From Hymenobacter mucosus (GTDB lineage Bacteria; Bacteroidota; Bacteroidia; Cytophagales; Hymenobacteraceae): a stretch of DNA of 64,000 nucleotides. The translations under genes and the position numbers were made by a program. Below the pieces are notes generated by a model. The model ran no database searches and was not told the origin of the DNA. It worked only from the letters and a program-made list of their open reading frames with translations. Within the stretch, counting starts at the first letter, position 1; each line of letters begins with the position of its first letter. The stretch is taken from positions 434,001-498,000 of the forward strand of contig NZ_FZNS01000004.1 in the NCBI RefSeq assembly GCF_900188255.1, in the 5' to 3' direction. Of the stretch, positions 42,105 through 50,943 are shown piece by piece.

Positions 42105-43202
42105 ATGGGTCTCCGCTGCGGTATCGTCGGCCTGCCGAACGTCGGCAAATCCACGCTTTTCAACGCTCTTTCCAATGCCAAGGCCGAGTCGGCCAACTAC
42201 CCCTTCTGCACCATTGAGCCGAATGTGGGCGTGATTACGGTGCCCGACGAGCGGCTTCAGATTTTGGAAGCACTCGTAAACCCCAAGCGGGTACTGCCAA
42301 CCATCATTGAGTTCGTAGATATTGCGGGTCTCGTGAAAGGTGCTTCTAAGGGCGAGGGTCTGGGCAATAAATTCCTGGCTAACATCCGCGAGGTGGATGC
42401 CATCATCCACGTGGTGCGCTGCTTCGACGACCCCAACATTGTGCACGTAGCCGGTGGCGTTGACCCAGTATTCGACAAGGATGTTATTGACACGGAGCTG
42501 CAAATCAAAGATTTGGAGAGCGTGGATAAGAAGCTGGCCAAGGCCGAGCGTAGCGCGAAGAGCGGCGATGCGCAGGCCAAGAAGGAAGTAGTAGCCCTAC
42601 AGCGCTTCAAGGAGGCGCTGGAAGCGGGCCAAAATGCCCGCGCCGTGTCGGCTACCCCCGAGGAACTGGAAGCCGTAGCCGATCTGCAACTCCTCACCAT
42701 TAAGCCGGTTATCTACGTGGCCAATGTGGACGAGGCCAGCATCACTACGAGCAATGCCCACACGGCAGCTCTCCAGGCCCACGTAGCCCAGGAAGGCGCC
42801 GAAGTAGTACTCGTATCGGCAGCCATTGAGTCGCAGATTGCGGAGATGGAAGACCCCGAGGAAAAGGAAATGTTTTTGGCCGAGTACGGCCTCACCGAGT
42901 CGGGCCTGAACCGCCTGATTCGGGCATCCTACTCCCTGCTCAACCTAATTACTTACTTCACGGCTGGCGTACAGGAAGTACGTGCCTGGACCATTCATAA
43001 GGGCGACAAAGCCCCCGCGGCCGCTGGTGTTATCCACTCCGACTTCGAGAAAGGCTTTATTCGCGCCGAGGTAATCAAGCTGGCCGACTACCAAGAGTAC
43101 AAGACGGAAGTGAAGATTAAGGAAGCTGGTAAGATGGCCGTAGAAGGCAAAGAGTACGTGGTGCAGGATGGCGACATCATGCACTTCCGCTTCAACGTGT
43201 AA
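42105..43202 (+). CDS. ychF: Redox-regulated ATPase YchF
   Basis: A 365-residue cytoplasmic Obg-family P-loop protein that prefers ATP, associates with ribosomes and is linked to oxidative stress. G1 GLPNVGKST (9-17), G3 DIAGLVKGASKGEGLGN, and the ATP-favouring NVDE in place of NKxD (YVANVDEAS) are all visible. The C-terminal TGS domain starts near LINLITYFTAG and contains the family ending EAGKMAVEGKEYVVQDGDIMHFRFNV. The ATG at 42105 is used, since the longer frame from 41949 runs through a promoter box and has no matching sequence. The phnA-like gene follows 26 bases downstream. Confidence 0.96.
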   Translation: MGLRCGIVGLPNVGKSTLFNALSNAKAESANYPFCTIEPNVGVITVPDERLQILEALVNPKRVLPTIIEFVDIAGLVKGASKGEGLGNKFLANIREVDAIIHVVRCFDDPNIVHVAGGVDPVFDKDVIDTELQIKDLESVDKKLAKAERSAKSGDAQAKKEVVALQRFKEALEAGQNARAVSATPEELEAVADLQLLTIKPVIYVANVDEASITTSNAHTAALQAHVAQEGAEVVLVSAAIESQIAEMEDPEEKEMFLAEYGLTESGLNRLIRASYSLLNLITYFTAGVQEVRAWTIHKGDKAPAAAGVIHSDFEKGFIRAEVIKLADYQEYKTEVKIKEAGKMAVEGKEYVVQDGDIMHFRFNV

Positions 43203-43228
43203 CAACTGACGGGCTAACCTCTGGCATC

Positions 43229-43438
43229 ATGGAAGTAAAAGATAGCAACGGCAACCTCCTCGCGGAAGGCGATTCGGTTACCATCACCAAAGACCTGAAA
43301 GTAAAGGGCATTGCGCAGGCCCTCAAGCGCGGCACCGTCATCAAGAACATCCGGCTTACCAACAGCCCCGCCGAGATTGAAGGCAAAGCCGGCGGAACCG
43401 TTCTGGTCATCAAAACAGAGTTCCTGAAGAAGGCATAA
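43229..43438 (+). CDS. PhnA-domain protein (short form)
   Basis: A 69-residue protein consisting of the C-terminal PhnA/YjdM domain only: VKDSNGNLLAEGDSVTITKDLKVKG then LKRGTVIKNIRLTNSPAEIEGKAGG. The zinc-ribbon N-terminal part of full-length YjdM is absent. Short PhnA proteins of this size are common in Bacteroidota. Despite the historic name, a role in phosphonate use is not established. It lies 26 bases after ychF on the same strand and ends in a strong hairpin, so the two probably share a transcript. Confidence 0.92.
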   Translation: MEVKDSNGNLLAEGDSVTITKDLKVKGIAQALKRGTVIKNIRLTNSPAEIEGKAGGTVLVIKTEFLKKA

Positions 43439-43465
43439 CGCCGTTTCTCTCGAAGTTCTATAGGA

Positions 43466-43502
43466 AAAGCGCCCCGGTCGACTAGTGCGGCCGGGGCGCT
43501 TT
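43466..43502 (+). terminator. Terminator after phnA-like gene
   Basis: AAAGCGCCCCGG (43466-43477) pairs perfectly with CCGGGGCGCTTT (43491-43502), loop 13 bases. It follows the stop by 27 bases and works for the ychF-phnA transcript. Confidence 0.88.
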
Positions 43503-43602
43503 GAGTTTATGCTAATAGGTGGGAGTCATCAACATCTAACTGAATAGCGCATCCGGTTGAACTGAACTCCGAAAAGGAACAGACGAGCATCCAATTGGTG
43601 AT

Positions 43603-43641
43603 AGAAAAGCCACACCTCAAAACTTGAGGTCTGGCTTTTCT
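43603..43641 (-). terminator. Terminator after M48 protease gene
   Basis: Eighteen-base arms, 43603-43620 and 43624-43641, pair with a single mismatch around AAC. On the minus strand, the hairpin lies 23 bases after the M48 stop and ends in T's. Confidence 0.82.
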
Positions 43642-43663
43642 AATGCGTGTAACAGCCAATAAA

Positions 43664-45103
43664 CTACTTGCCTACCACTTTAAACAACATGCCCGCCGTC
43701 ATTTTATCGGTGGTTTTCATACCATTCAGAATGGCCATTTCCTCGTAGCGCTTCGACGGAACGCCATTGGCCGCAAGAGCTGAGGCCAGCGTTTGGCCAG
43801 CTTTGGCAGTTTTGATGCGCACGCGCTCAGGTTGGCGGTTGATCTTGTTGGCATCGGTGAGGCGACGGAAGCCCTGGGCCACATTCTGGAAAGTACCACC
43901 ATAGGTGTTCAGCGTACCGGGGCCGCAGAGCCCAACCAAGGCGTAGAGCGTTTGGCCGTCTTGGATGACGTAGGACAAGGTGCTGGCCGTGATGCCCTGC
44001 TGGCCGGTTTGCTGATCTTGCCCTACCTGGTCACCTTGGATTACCACGGCAGGGAAGCTATTTACGGTGGTGCGGCTGGCTTGGGCATTTTGAAGCTTAA
44101 GCTGCTGGGCCAACGCCTGCGCCGTTTCATCCAAGGACTTATTGCCGGCGGGTAGGAGCACTATTACGGCTTTGCCGTTGGGCTCGGCCATCTGAAACTG
44201 GCTGGGCGAATTCTGCGACTTCCAACCCTGGGGCACAGGAAACTGGAATTTCAGGTCGGGGTGGTAGAAGACGCTATTTTCCACGTAGCCCTCGCGGGGG
44301 TTGTCGCCGTAGGGCAAGCCCTCAATCATGCGCAAGTACTGGTCGCGGTTGACGGCTAGCTGCCGACCGGCCTGCTGCTCGGCTTGCTGGGCCAACTTTT
44401 TCACGTTCTGGTACCGGTCGGCGGAGTTGGGGTGTGATGACAGGAATGTGGGCACTGTGGCGACACCACTGCTTTGCTCGGTGCGCTGCAAAGTCAGGAA
44501 GAAATCAGCCATAGAAGACGGATCGTACCCAATTTTACTGGAGTACTTCACGCCCAGCTTATCCGATTCGTTTTCGTCGTCGCGGCCGTATTTGAGCAGG
44601 CCGAGACCTACTACCTGCGAGGCCGGCTGAGCTAGGGCCGCAACGCGCCGTGAGAGTATGGAGCCCAGAATGAGGGCGCCATTGGCAATGGTGGAGCGGG
44701 TTTGCTGCTTTTGGCCGTGGCGGGCCGTAATGTGGCCTATTTCGTGGCCGAGAACTCCACTAAACTGAGCTTCATTGTTGAAGTGGGCCATGATGCCCCG
44801 CGTGAAGTACACGTGCCCGTCGGGGGTAGCAAAGGCGTTAATGATGGGTGAATCGACAATGGTAAACCCTTTGACATCAGCGGGACGGTCGGATATCTTG
44901 CCCATCTGCATGCCCTTGCTATCAATGTAACTCTGAAGCTTGGAGTTATCGAGCAGGCCAAACTGGGCAATTACCTGTGGGTCGGGTTGGGCACCCTGTA
45001 CGGGTAGGGAGGTACGGGGAGCGGGTAGCCGGGAGCCTCCCAGAGGCAGGAGAAGCGCTAGCGTAGCGCCGGTACGCAAAACGGAGGTGAGGATGGGTTG
45101 CAT
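43664..45103 (-). CDS. M48 family metalloprotease (BepA-like)
   Basis: A 479-residue secreted or envelope zinc protease. Signal-like N terminus (about 1-23); the catalytic motif HEIGHITARHG gives His120, Glu121 and His124, and ENESD (177-181) supplies the third ligand and structural Asp. The following helices match M48 family proteases such as BepA/YfgC, which handle outer-membrane protein quality control. The C-terminal third is different: beta-rich, with a LysM-like end (about 425-479, IKTAKAGQTLASALAANGVPSKRYEEM), unlike the TPR tail of BepA. So the protease domain is firm and the tail unassigned. It ends at a hairpin. Promoter unclear. Confidence 0.9.
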   Translation of the reverse strand: MQPILTSVLRTGATLALLLPLGGSRLPAPRTSLPVQGAQPDPQVIAQFGLLDNSKLQSYIDSKGMQMGKISDRPADVKGFTIVDSPIINAFATPDGHVYFTRGIMAHFNNEAQFSGVLGHEIGHITARHGQKQQTRSTIANGALILGSILSRRVAALAQPASQVVGLGLLKYGRDDENESDKLGVKYSSKIGYDPSSMADFFLTLQRTEQSSGVATVPTFLSSHPNSADRYQNVKKLAQQAEQQAGRQLAVNRDQYLRMIEGLPYGDNPREGYVENSVFYHPDLKFQFPVPQGWKSQNSPSQFQMAEPNGKAVIVLLPAGNKSLDETAQALAQQLKLQNAQASRTTVNSFPAVVIQGDQVGQDQQTGQQGITASTLSYVIQDGQTLYALVGLCGPGTLNTYGGTFQNVAQGFRRLTDANKINRQPERVRIKTAKAGQTLASALAANGVPSKRYEEMAILNGMKTTDKMTAGMLFKVVGK

Positions 45104-45229
45104 GGAGAGAGAGCTAGTGGTGGTAACAGGAGTAGGAATACGCCTGCAACGAAGCGCGGCGGCTGCAAGGTTACAGAAGCGCTACTTCGCTTATCCATAT
45201 AGACCAATTCCATGCCGATTTGGCCGCGT

Positions 45230-46510
45230 CTACTTTTCTGCCTCCTGACGCATCTGCTCTTCCAGCTCCACCGCAGTAAGGCGCCCGTGCCGACGGTCGA
45301 GCCAGTCCATCACGGGGGTAGCCAGCACGCCGTGCAGAACAATGGAGGTGAGCACCGTGAAGCCCGTGATGGCCCACAGCTCTTTGCCATCGGCAAAATG
45401 GGCTTCGTGCATAGCAAATGCCAGGTAGAAAAACGAGCCGATGCCTCGGATACCGAAAAAGGAAATTACCAGTCGCTCGGGCCACGACACGCGGCTTCGG
45501 CCCAGGGTCAGAATACCACCTAACGGCCGTAGCAACAGCAGCAGAAAGAGGCCTAGTGCGGCTCCGGTCCAGGTGAGAGGAGCCAGCAGGCCACGGATAA
45601 TGGCCCCGCCAAACAGAATGAGAATCACCACAATAAGCAGGCGCTCCAACTGGTCGGTAAACTCGTGCATTTCGGTGTGGTACTCATGACTACGCTCGTG
45701 GGTGCGCAACGTCACGGCCGCCACGAATACGGCGAGGAACCCGTACCCGTGCAGCAACTCCGTGAGGCCGTAGGCGGTGAGCGTGACGGCCAGAGCTACA
45801 AAGCCGTAGGCATCGGGGTTTATCTGGACGCGGTGCGGCAAATCGAAGATCAAAAACGAAAGAACCTTGCCCGCCAGCCAACCAGCCAGTACGCCCATGC
45901 CCGTGCGGTACAGCACGTCCATCCAGGCCCAGTGCAGCAGCCGATCTGATAACGGCAATGCAGCTACGGGCAGCAGCACCAAGGCCAAATGCACAAACGG
46001 GAAGGCCAGGCCGTCGTTCAGGCCCGCCTCCCCGGTAAGGGAAAAGCGTACGTTGTCTTCGCCGCCTTCGCCCGGCTTTCCCACTTGCACGTCGCCGGCT
46101 AGTACGGGGTCGGTAGGGGCCAGCGTGGCGGCCAGCAGCACGGCCGAAGCCGGTACCAGCCCGCCCAGGCGCCATGCTACCACCGTGAAGATGGCAATGG
46201 TAATAACCATGAGTACTAGCACCAGCTGCAACGGAGCCCGCCACCGCCACAACGAAAACTTGCGGTCAATCTTAAGGCCCGTGCCCGTGAGGGCCACCGT
46301 TGCGCAGATTTCGGTGAGGTGCATGGTAAAGGTGGAGTGCTCCACCGGATTGGGGTTGGGCAGGCCTAGGGGCAGCCCAAACACCAGCATGCCTAGCCCA
46401 ACAAACAAGATGGGGTAAGACAAAGGAAATTTTCTCAACAAGGATGGCAACCAGGCCACGCCCAAAATAGCCACGCCTAGTATTACCAGAATCAGATTAT
46501 AGTGCGACAT
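45230..46510 (-). CDS. Cation:proton antiporter (CPA1-like)
   Basis: A 426-residue inner-membrane antiporter with 12 or more hydrophobic helices. Family signatures are LAPTDPVLAGDVQVGKPGEGGEDNV, with the ion-binding Asp in TDP, and GEAGLNDGLAFPF, carrying the NDG motif. Its later FFGIRGIGSFFYLAFAMHEAHF matches a group of NhaP/KefB-related exchangers. It differs in sequence from the antiporter at 37285-38550. Its substrate ion, Na+ or K+, is not determined. The C terminus ends with a short acidic tail. It lies upstream of the M48 protease gene on the same strand, with about 125 bases between. Confidence 0.9.
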   Translation of the reverse strand: MSHYNLILVILGVAILGVAWLPSLLRKFPLSYPILFVGLGMLVFGLPLGLPNPNPVEHSTFTMHLTEICATVALTGTGLKIDRKFSLWRWRAPLQLVLVLMVITIAIFTVVAWRLGGLVPASAVLLAATLAPTDPVLAGDVQVGKPGEGGEDNVRFSLTGEAGLNDGLAFPFVHLALVLLPVAALPLSDRLLHWAWMDVLYRTGMGVLAGWLAGKVLSFLIFDLPHRVQINPDAYGFVALAVTLTAYGLTELLHGYGFLAVFVAAVTLRTHERSHEYHTEMHEFTDQLERLLIVVILILFGGAIIRGLLAPLTWTGAALGLFLLLLLRPLGGILTLGRSRVSWPERLVISFFGIRGIGSFFYLAFAMHEAHFADGKELWAITGFTVLTSIVLHGVLATPVMDWLDRRHGRLTAVELEEQMRQEAEK

Positions 46511-46729
46511 GCAAGCAGATCAGAGGGGAGTAAGACCTTTTCTTACGCAAGCCTCTCTCTGCCGGACACCTCTACCCTATCGTACGCTCACGCTTAGAGT
46601 AACTGACCTACCCGCCCGCCTGGCCCCTATGCTGCCGCTGGCGGTATCTCCATTCTATCCTACTGGCCTCTTCTCGATGGTTCATGCAAAGCTTCCCGGC
46701 CAACCTACTTTATGCCGGGCGTGTAATGC

Positions 46730-46781
46730 AAAAGCCCCCGGACACCACTTCAGTTACTTAAAGTGGTGTCCGGGGGCTTTT
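46730..46781 (-). terminator. Long hairpin terminator after the T9SS plug gene
   Basis: Two perfect 21-base arms (46730-46750 and 46761-46781) enclose a 10-base loop, with A4/T4 at the ends. It lies 24 bases after the minus-strand stop at 46806. A smaller CCCGGC/GCCGGG hairpin is at 46695-46719. Confidence 0.88.
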
Positions 46782-46805
46782 GAGTAAGCCGAGCAAGGAA
46801 AGCCT

Positions 46806-48155
46806 TTACGGATTCCGGCTATTGACATCGATGCTCTGGTAGCCGATAAGCAAGTCGGTACGCGTGCCCGGGGGGCGGTAATACACGAGCAAGTCATACT
46901 GGTTTTCGGTTTCCTGGTGGCTACCCTCCCAGTACACGCTATTGGCTCCCTGGGCAGTTTGCACGGCATAGAGGTAGTTGTAGTAACCCTGCTTGAGCAG
47001 CGCCCCGCCGGTGTACTCGCCGGTGGCTGCGTCGTAGGTTAGCTTGTACTCATCCTTCAGCTGCCAGTCGGACAGGGCGCCTACCACGTACACGGGCCCT
47101 GGCGCAGCCTGCGGCGCGCGCAGGTGAAACGCTACGTTGAGGTAGTCAGCATTGGTAGCACCATTGCCGTACTCCCGGCTTTCAATTACACGCTGTCCAT
47201 TAATGTCCTCATATTGGGAGTATGACTGGCCGTTGCGGGTGGCTTCGGGTTGCAAATCGGCGGTGCGGGGCGAGGCATTGGCATCTACCCGCGCCACGCC
47301 TACTCCTACCGAGCGGAACGTGCGCAAGTCAAAGAAGCGAAACTCGCTCAGGGCGGGGAAAGCGTTTTCGAAGTTGAAGTACTGGTAGTCGAGCTGGCGT
47401 TCGGCATCGCGCACGAAGGTGGGGCGCAGGTTATACTTGGCATTGTCCCACCGGAAGTTTTGGCGCAACACCACCTTTACTTCCTGGGCCGGATTGATGA
47501 GCTGCATGTTATAGCGAATCCCAAAGTCGATCTGCTGTAGAGTATAGCGCTCCTGCCCCGCTACCGGAATGCCCTGCTTCATGCTGATGGCCAGGGCCCC
47601 TTGGTCGTAAACCAGCACCCGCCGCGACAACAGCGGCGTACCGCCCGTGCCCTGAACCACCCACAAGTAGTTGCCCGAGAGTTTCACCTGGGGCATCTGT
47701 AGCCTGTAATGGTAGTAGGGCACCTTGGTGGCATTGGAAGCCCGGTAGTCGGTGATAGTTTGCTCGTTGATTTCGTTTAGAAACTGCATGTCTGTCAGCA
47801 CCGAGGGCTGCCAGTTCACGTCGCAGTGCACCAGTTTGGCCGTGAGGCGCTCCCCCTGGCTACCCAGCACATCAAACTCCAGCAGGACGGGCTGGCCCTG
47901 GGCTAGCGGCACAATGGGGGGGTTGAAGATTTCAGTAACCTGCCCGGTAGGCACGTAGCACTGCACGGTGCGCACGTTGGGGTTATACACGTAGTCCTCG
48001 TACCGCAGGGTCTTGTCGGCGTAGTACTCGGTGGCGGGAGCTTGCCCAACAGTAGCGGGCCTGCGGGCAGCGTTTGGATCAGTAATGGGCGTACCCAGCG
48101 GCACGCAGGCGGTGGCAGCCAGGGCTAGGGTAGCAGAAAGAAAACGGTAGCGCAT
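46806..48155 (-). CDS. Type IX secretion system plug protein (DUF5103), lipoprotein
   Basis: A 449-residue predicted outer-membrane lipoprotein of the DUF5103 family, known as the Plug protein that closes the SprA translocon of the type IX secretion system in Flavobacterium. The ATG at 48155 gives MRYRFLSATLALAATAC with a lipobox Cys. The domain starts about residue 45 with YEDYVYNPNVRTVQCYV and includes NYLWVVQGTGG, LISPAQEVK-like strands and a final carbohydrate-binding-like part with WEGSHQETENQYDLLVYYR. The link to SprA is from the literature on relatives; sprA is not in the window. It is divergent from a T9SS cargo gene (194 bases between). Confidence 0.85.
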   Translation of the reverse strand: MRYRFLSATLALAATACVPLGTPITDPNAARRPATVGQAPATEYYADKTLRYEDYVYNPNVRTVQCYVPTGQVTEIFNPPIVPLAQGQPVLLEFDVLGSQGERLTAKLVHCDVNWQPSVLTDMQFLNEINEQTITDYRASNATKVPYYHYRLQMPQVKLSGNYLWVVQGTGGTPLLSRRVLVYDQGALAISMKQGIPVAGQERYTLQQIDFGIRYNMQLINPAQEVKVVLRQNFRWDNAKYNLRPTFVRDAERQLDYQYFNFENAFPALSEFRFFDLRTFRSVGVGVARVDANASPRTADLQPEATRNGQSYSQYEDINGQRVIESREYGNGATNADYLNVAFHLRAPQAAPGPVYVVGALSDWQLKDEYKLTYDAATGEYTGGALLKQGYYNYLYAVQTAQGANSVYWEGSHQETENQYDLLVYYRPPGTRTDLLIGYQSIDVNSRNP

Positions 48156-48349
48156 AGCAACGAATGTAGGCGTTAGGCCCCAGATACCAGCGAAACTCAG
48201 GGCACGAGATAGTGTGATACGGCTCCATTCTAGCACTATTCCGGCATCTAGTAACCTTCTATTCATAATGCCTTCATGCAGGCTTGATCTAGCCATAAAC
48301 CAGACAACACACTAGGTTTCGTACTTGCGGCGCACTTCACCCAACCCCT

Positions 48350-50029
48350 ATGAAACCTACTTCTACTCTACTTTTAGCAGCTGTACTGAGCGGCGGGCGC
48401 GCACTGGCGCAGGCTCCATGCCCTACCCTACCGGCCGACCACATCAGCCGGTTTACATCCGTGGAGCCCTCCACTCAGCCCCAAGACCTACGGTTGCCGA
48501 CTACCCATGCCTTCCAAGTATTGGCCCAAGGTGGTGATGCCTACACCAACGCGACCGAGGGCAATATGCTGGAATCGTTTGACTTTACGGGGTATGCCCC
48601 CATTAGCGGAAGCAGCACCAACGGCTACCTCTCTATCAACCACGAGGGCTCCGGCACTACCTCGGGCGTGAGTATGCTCAGCCTGAACTTTAACGCTGCC
48701 ACCAAGCTGTGGAATACATCGGCCAAGCACCCGGTAAACTTTGGGCCTGTAGTCGGTACAATCAATAACTGCTCGGGCACTGTTACGCCCTGGAGCACTA
48801 TTGTAACCTGCGAGGAAAATCTGGGCCCAACGAATCCCGTCGATACCAATAATGACGGGTACATGGACTCCGGCTGGAATATAGAAATCGACCCCGCGAC
48901 CCGCGCAGTAAAGGACCAGGATGGCAACGGCACCCCCGATAAGCTCTGGATGATGGGCCGCCTGAAGCACGAGAACATTGTGGTGGCTCCTGATCTGCGC
49001 ACGGTCTACGAGGGTGCCGATGACGGTTCCGCCAACAGCTTCGTGTACAAGTACGTAACCGACACCCCCGGTCAGCTTGGCAAGGGTAAGCTGTACGCTC
49101 TGCAACTGAGTGGGGCCATCGGCACGGCTACTACTGGCACCTGGATTCAGATACCAAACGCTACCCCCACGGAGTGCAACAACACCACGGTAGCGGCCAG
49201 AGCTCTGGGCGCTACCAGCTTCAACGGCGTAGAAGACATTGAAATCAGTCCGCTGACGGGCCAAGTCTATTTCACGGCTAAAGGCCCCGGTACTATCTAC
49301 CGCTTCACCGATTCGGGTGCCGTAGGTACTACTGTCAGCAACTTCGAAATATTTGCCGGCAACTCTCCTACGGTAACCAACCAAGCCTATACCATCAACT
49401 ACGGTTCGGGCTCTATCTCGGAACTCTGGCGCACCGGCAACGACAACCTGACGTTTGACTCTCAGGGCAACCTGTACGTGTTGCAGGATGGTGGCCGCAA
49501 CCACATCTGGCTCATCAAGCCCTGCCACACCCAGGCTGCTCCCGCCGTAGAGCTGTTTGCCGTGACGCCCGCGGGCTGTGAGCCAACGGGTATGACCTTC
49601 TCGCCCGACGAGCGGTTCATCTTCGTCTCTATGCAGAGCCCAGATGAGAAGAACACGCTGGCTACCACTGATGCGGCGGGCCGGCCGGTTGTATTCAACA
49701 AGTCTACAGCCTTAGTTATTGGCCGCAAAGGCACCTTAGGCACCGCTACCGCCCTGGCTACTGCCAAACCCGAGCTACACAAGGCAGATGTGTATCCGAA
49801 CCCCGTAAGCACGGAAGAGCTGACCATCCGACTTTCGAACCGCCAGCGCGAGGAGGCTACCGTAACGGTGTACAACGCCTTGGGCGCCCGCGTTCTAGAC
49901 CAGTCGGCTACTCTGAACCAGGGAGAAAATACGCTGAAGCTGCCCGTGAGCAAGCTGCGCAACGGCTACTACAACTTGGTTATCAAAACGGCTACCACCA
50001 CCACTACTCGTTCGTTCATTAAGCAGTGA
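48350..50029 (+). CDS. PhoX-like (DUF839) secreted protein with T9SS sorting domain
   Basis: A 559-residue exported protein. Signal peptide about 1-21, then a DUF839/PhoX-type beta-propeller domain (about 30-400), seen in LSINHEGSGTTSGVSMLSL, TCEENLGPTNP, GRLKHENIVVAPD and SFNGVEDIEISP with metal-binding-type Glu and Asp. PhoX enzymes are Ca/Fe alkaline phosphatases; here phosphatase activity is possible but unproven. The C-terminal 80 residues are a type A T9SS sorting domain starting ADVYPNPVSTEEL and ending GYYNLVIKTATTTTTRSFIKQ, so it is secreted by the type IX system. The stop overlaps the next gene's GTG (GTGA). Confidence 0.87.
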   Translation: MKPTSTLLLAAVLSGGRALAQAPCPTLPADHISRFTSVEPSTQPQDLRLPTTHAFQVLAQGGDAYTNATEGNMLESFDFTGYAPISGSSTNGYLSINHEGSGTTSGVSMLSLNFNAATKLWNTSAKHPVNFGPVVGTINNCSGTVTPWSTIVTCEENLGPTNPVDTNNDGYMDSGWNIEIDPATRAVKDQDGNGTPDKLWMMGRLKHENIVVAPDLRTVYEGADDGSANSFVYKYVTDTPGQLGKGKLYALQLSGAIGTATTGTWIQIPNATPTECNNTTVAARALGATSFNGVEDIEISPLTGQVYFTAKGPGTIYRFTDSGAVGTTVSNFEIFAGNSPTVTNQAYTINYGSGSISELWRTGNDNLTFDSQGNLYVLQDGGRNHIWLIKPCHTQAAPAVELFAVTPAGCEPTGMTFSPDERFIFVSMQSPDEKNTLATTDAAGRPVVFNKSTALVIGRKGTLGTATALATAKPELHKADVYPNPVSTEELTIRLSNRQREEATVTVYNALGARVLDQSATLNQGENTLKLPVSKLRNGYYNLVIKTATTTTTRSFIKQ

Positions 50030-50943
50030 GGCCCCGCTTAGTATTCTTTCTCTCCGTACTCGTTGTTGCCCTGCAGTCTTTGCAGGGCAACACTTGTTTG
50101 GCGCAGTGCGCCACAAAAATCTCTTTCTCTCTGACTACGGCCCTCACCCAACCAGCCTGCGTTACGGAGCTGAACCTGCGGGGCCAAAACTTGGAACTGC
50201 TGCCCCCGAGCCTAGAGCGGTTGCAGCGGTTGCGCCTGTTGTTTGCCCACGAAAACCACCTGCGCCATTTGCCCAGCAACCTCGCGCAGATGGACAGCTT
50301 GCGGGTGCTGTTCGTGAACAAGAATAGCCTGCTGGACTTGCCCCCAGCTATTGGCAACCTACATCGGCTGCGGCAGCTGCAAATAGAGCAGAACATGCTT
50401 ACGGAGCTACCGCCTAGCATTGGGGGGCTCGACAGCTTACGCTACCTCATGGGCGCCTACAACAACTTTACCTCTCTGCCCGAGCAGCTAGGGCAACTGG
50501 CGCGGTTAGAGTACTTTGATGTCTCGCACAATCAGCTGCTGTTTCTGCCCGCTTCCCTGGGCAGCTTGCGCAGCCTCCGCTACGTGTACCTGAACGACAA
50601 CAAGCTGCAAAGCCTGCCAGCACACTTTGCAGACCTTACCCAGTTGGAAGAACTGAATCTGTCCAACAATCAGTTAGAGGAGCTGCCGGCCAGCCTTGGT
50701 AGTTGCCAGAACCTTAAGGTGCTTATCCTGTCCGGCAACCAGCTCAAAACGCTGCCGAAAAGCCTGAGTAAGTTGCAGGCCTTGGAAATGCTCATCCTCA
50801 ACGACAATCAGCTCACGGCCCTGCCCCGTTCCCTGCGCAAGCTCAAGAAGCTGAAAACTGTCATTGTGAAGCAAAACGCTTTTACCCCGGCGGCCCGGCG
50901 CCAAGCCGAAACGGCACTACCGGGCGCTAAACTCTACTTCTAA
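50026..50943 (+). CDS. Secreted leucine-rich repeat protein
   Basis: A 305-residue exported protein with a signal peptide (about 1-26) and about ten leucine-rich repeats of roughly 23 residues, of the pattern LPxxLGxLxxLRxLxLxxNxL, for example LTELPPSIGGLDSLRYLMGAYNN and LKTLPKSLSKLQALEMLILNDNQ. This is the bacterial 'LP' subtype. LRR domains usually bind partners. The gene begins with GTG overlapping the stop of the PhoX-like gene, and its own stop overlaps the ATG of the peroxidase by one base (TAATG). The tight coupling suggests the three are made together. No T9SS sorting domain on this one. Confidence 0.88.
   Translation: MRPRLVFFLSVLVVALQSLQGNTCLAQCATKISFSLTTALTQPACVTELNLRGQNLELLPPSLERLQRLRLLFAHENHLRHLPSNLAQMDSLRVLFVNKNSLLDLPPAIGNLHRLRQLQIEQNMLTELPPSIGGLDSLRYLMGAYNNFTSLPEQLGQLARLEYFDVSHNQLLFLPASLGSLRSLRYVYLNDNKLQSLPAHFADLTQLEELNLSNNQLEELPASLGSCQNLKVLILSGNQLKTLPKSLSKLQALEMLILNDNQLTALPRSLRKLKKLKTVIVKQNAFTPAARRQAETALPGAKLYF

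Noticed and set aside
46695..46719. CCCGGC/GCCGGG hairpin taken alone as a terminator
   Set aside because: It has only six pairs and a 13-base loop with no T-run. The much stronger hairpin 11 bases away is the better candidate.
50200..50900. Tandem-repeat appearance of DNA
   Set aside because: It is explained by the protein-level leucine-rich repeats of the LRR gene, not by a DNA repeat array.
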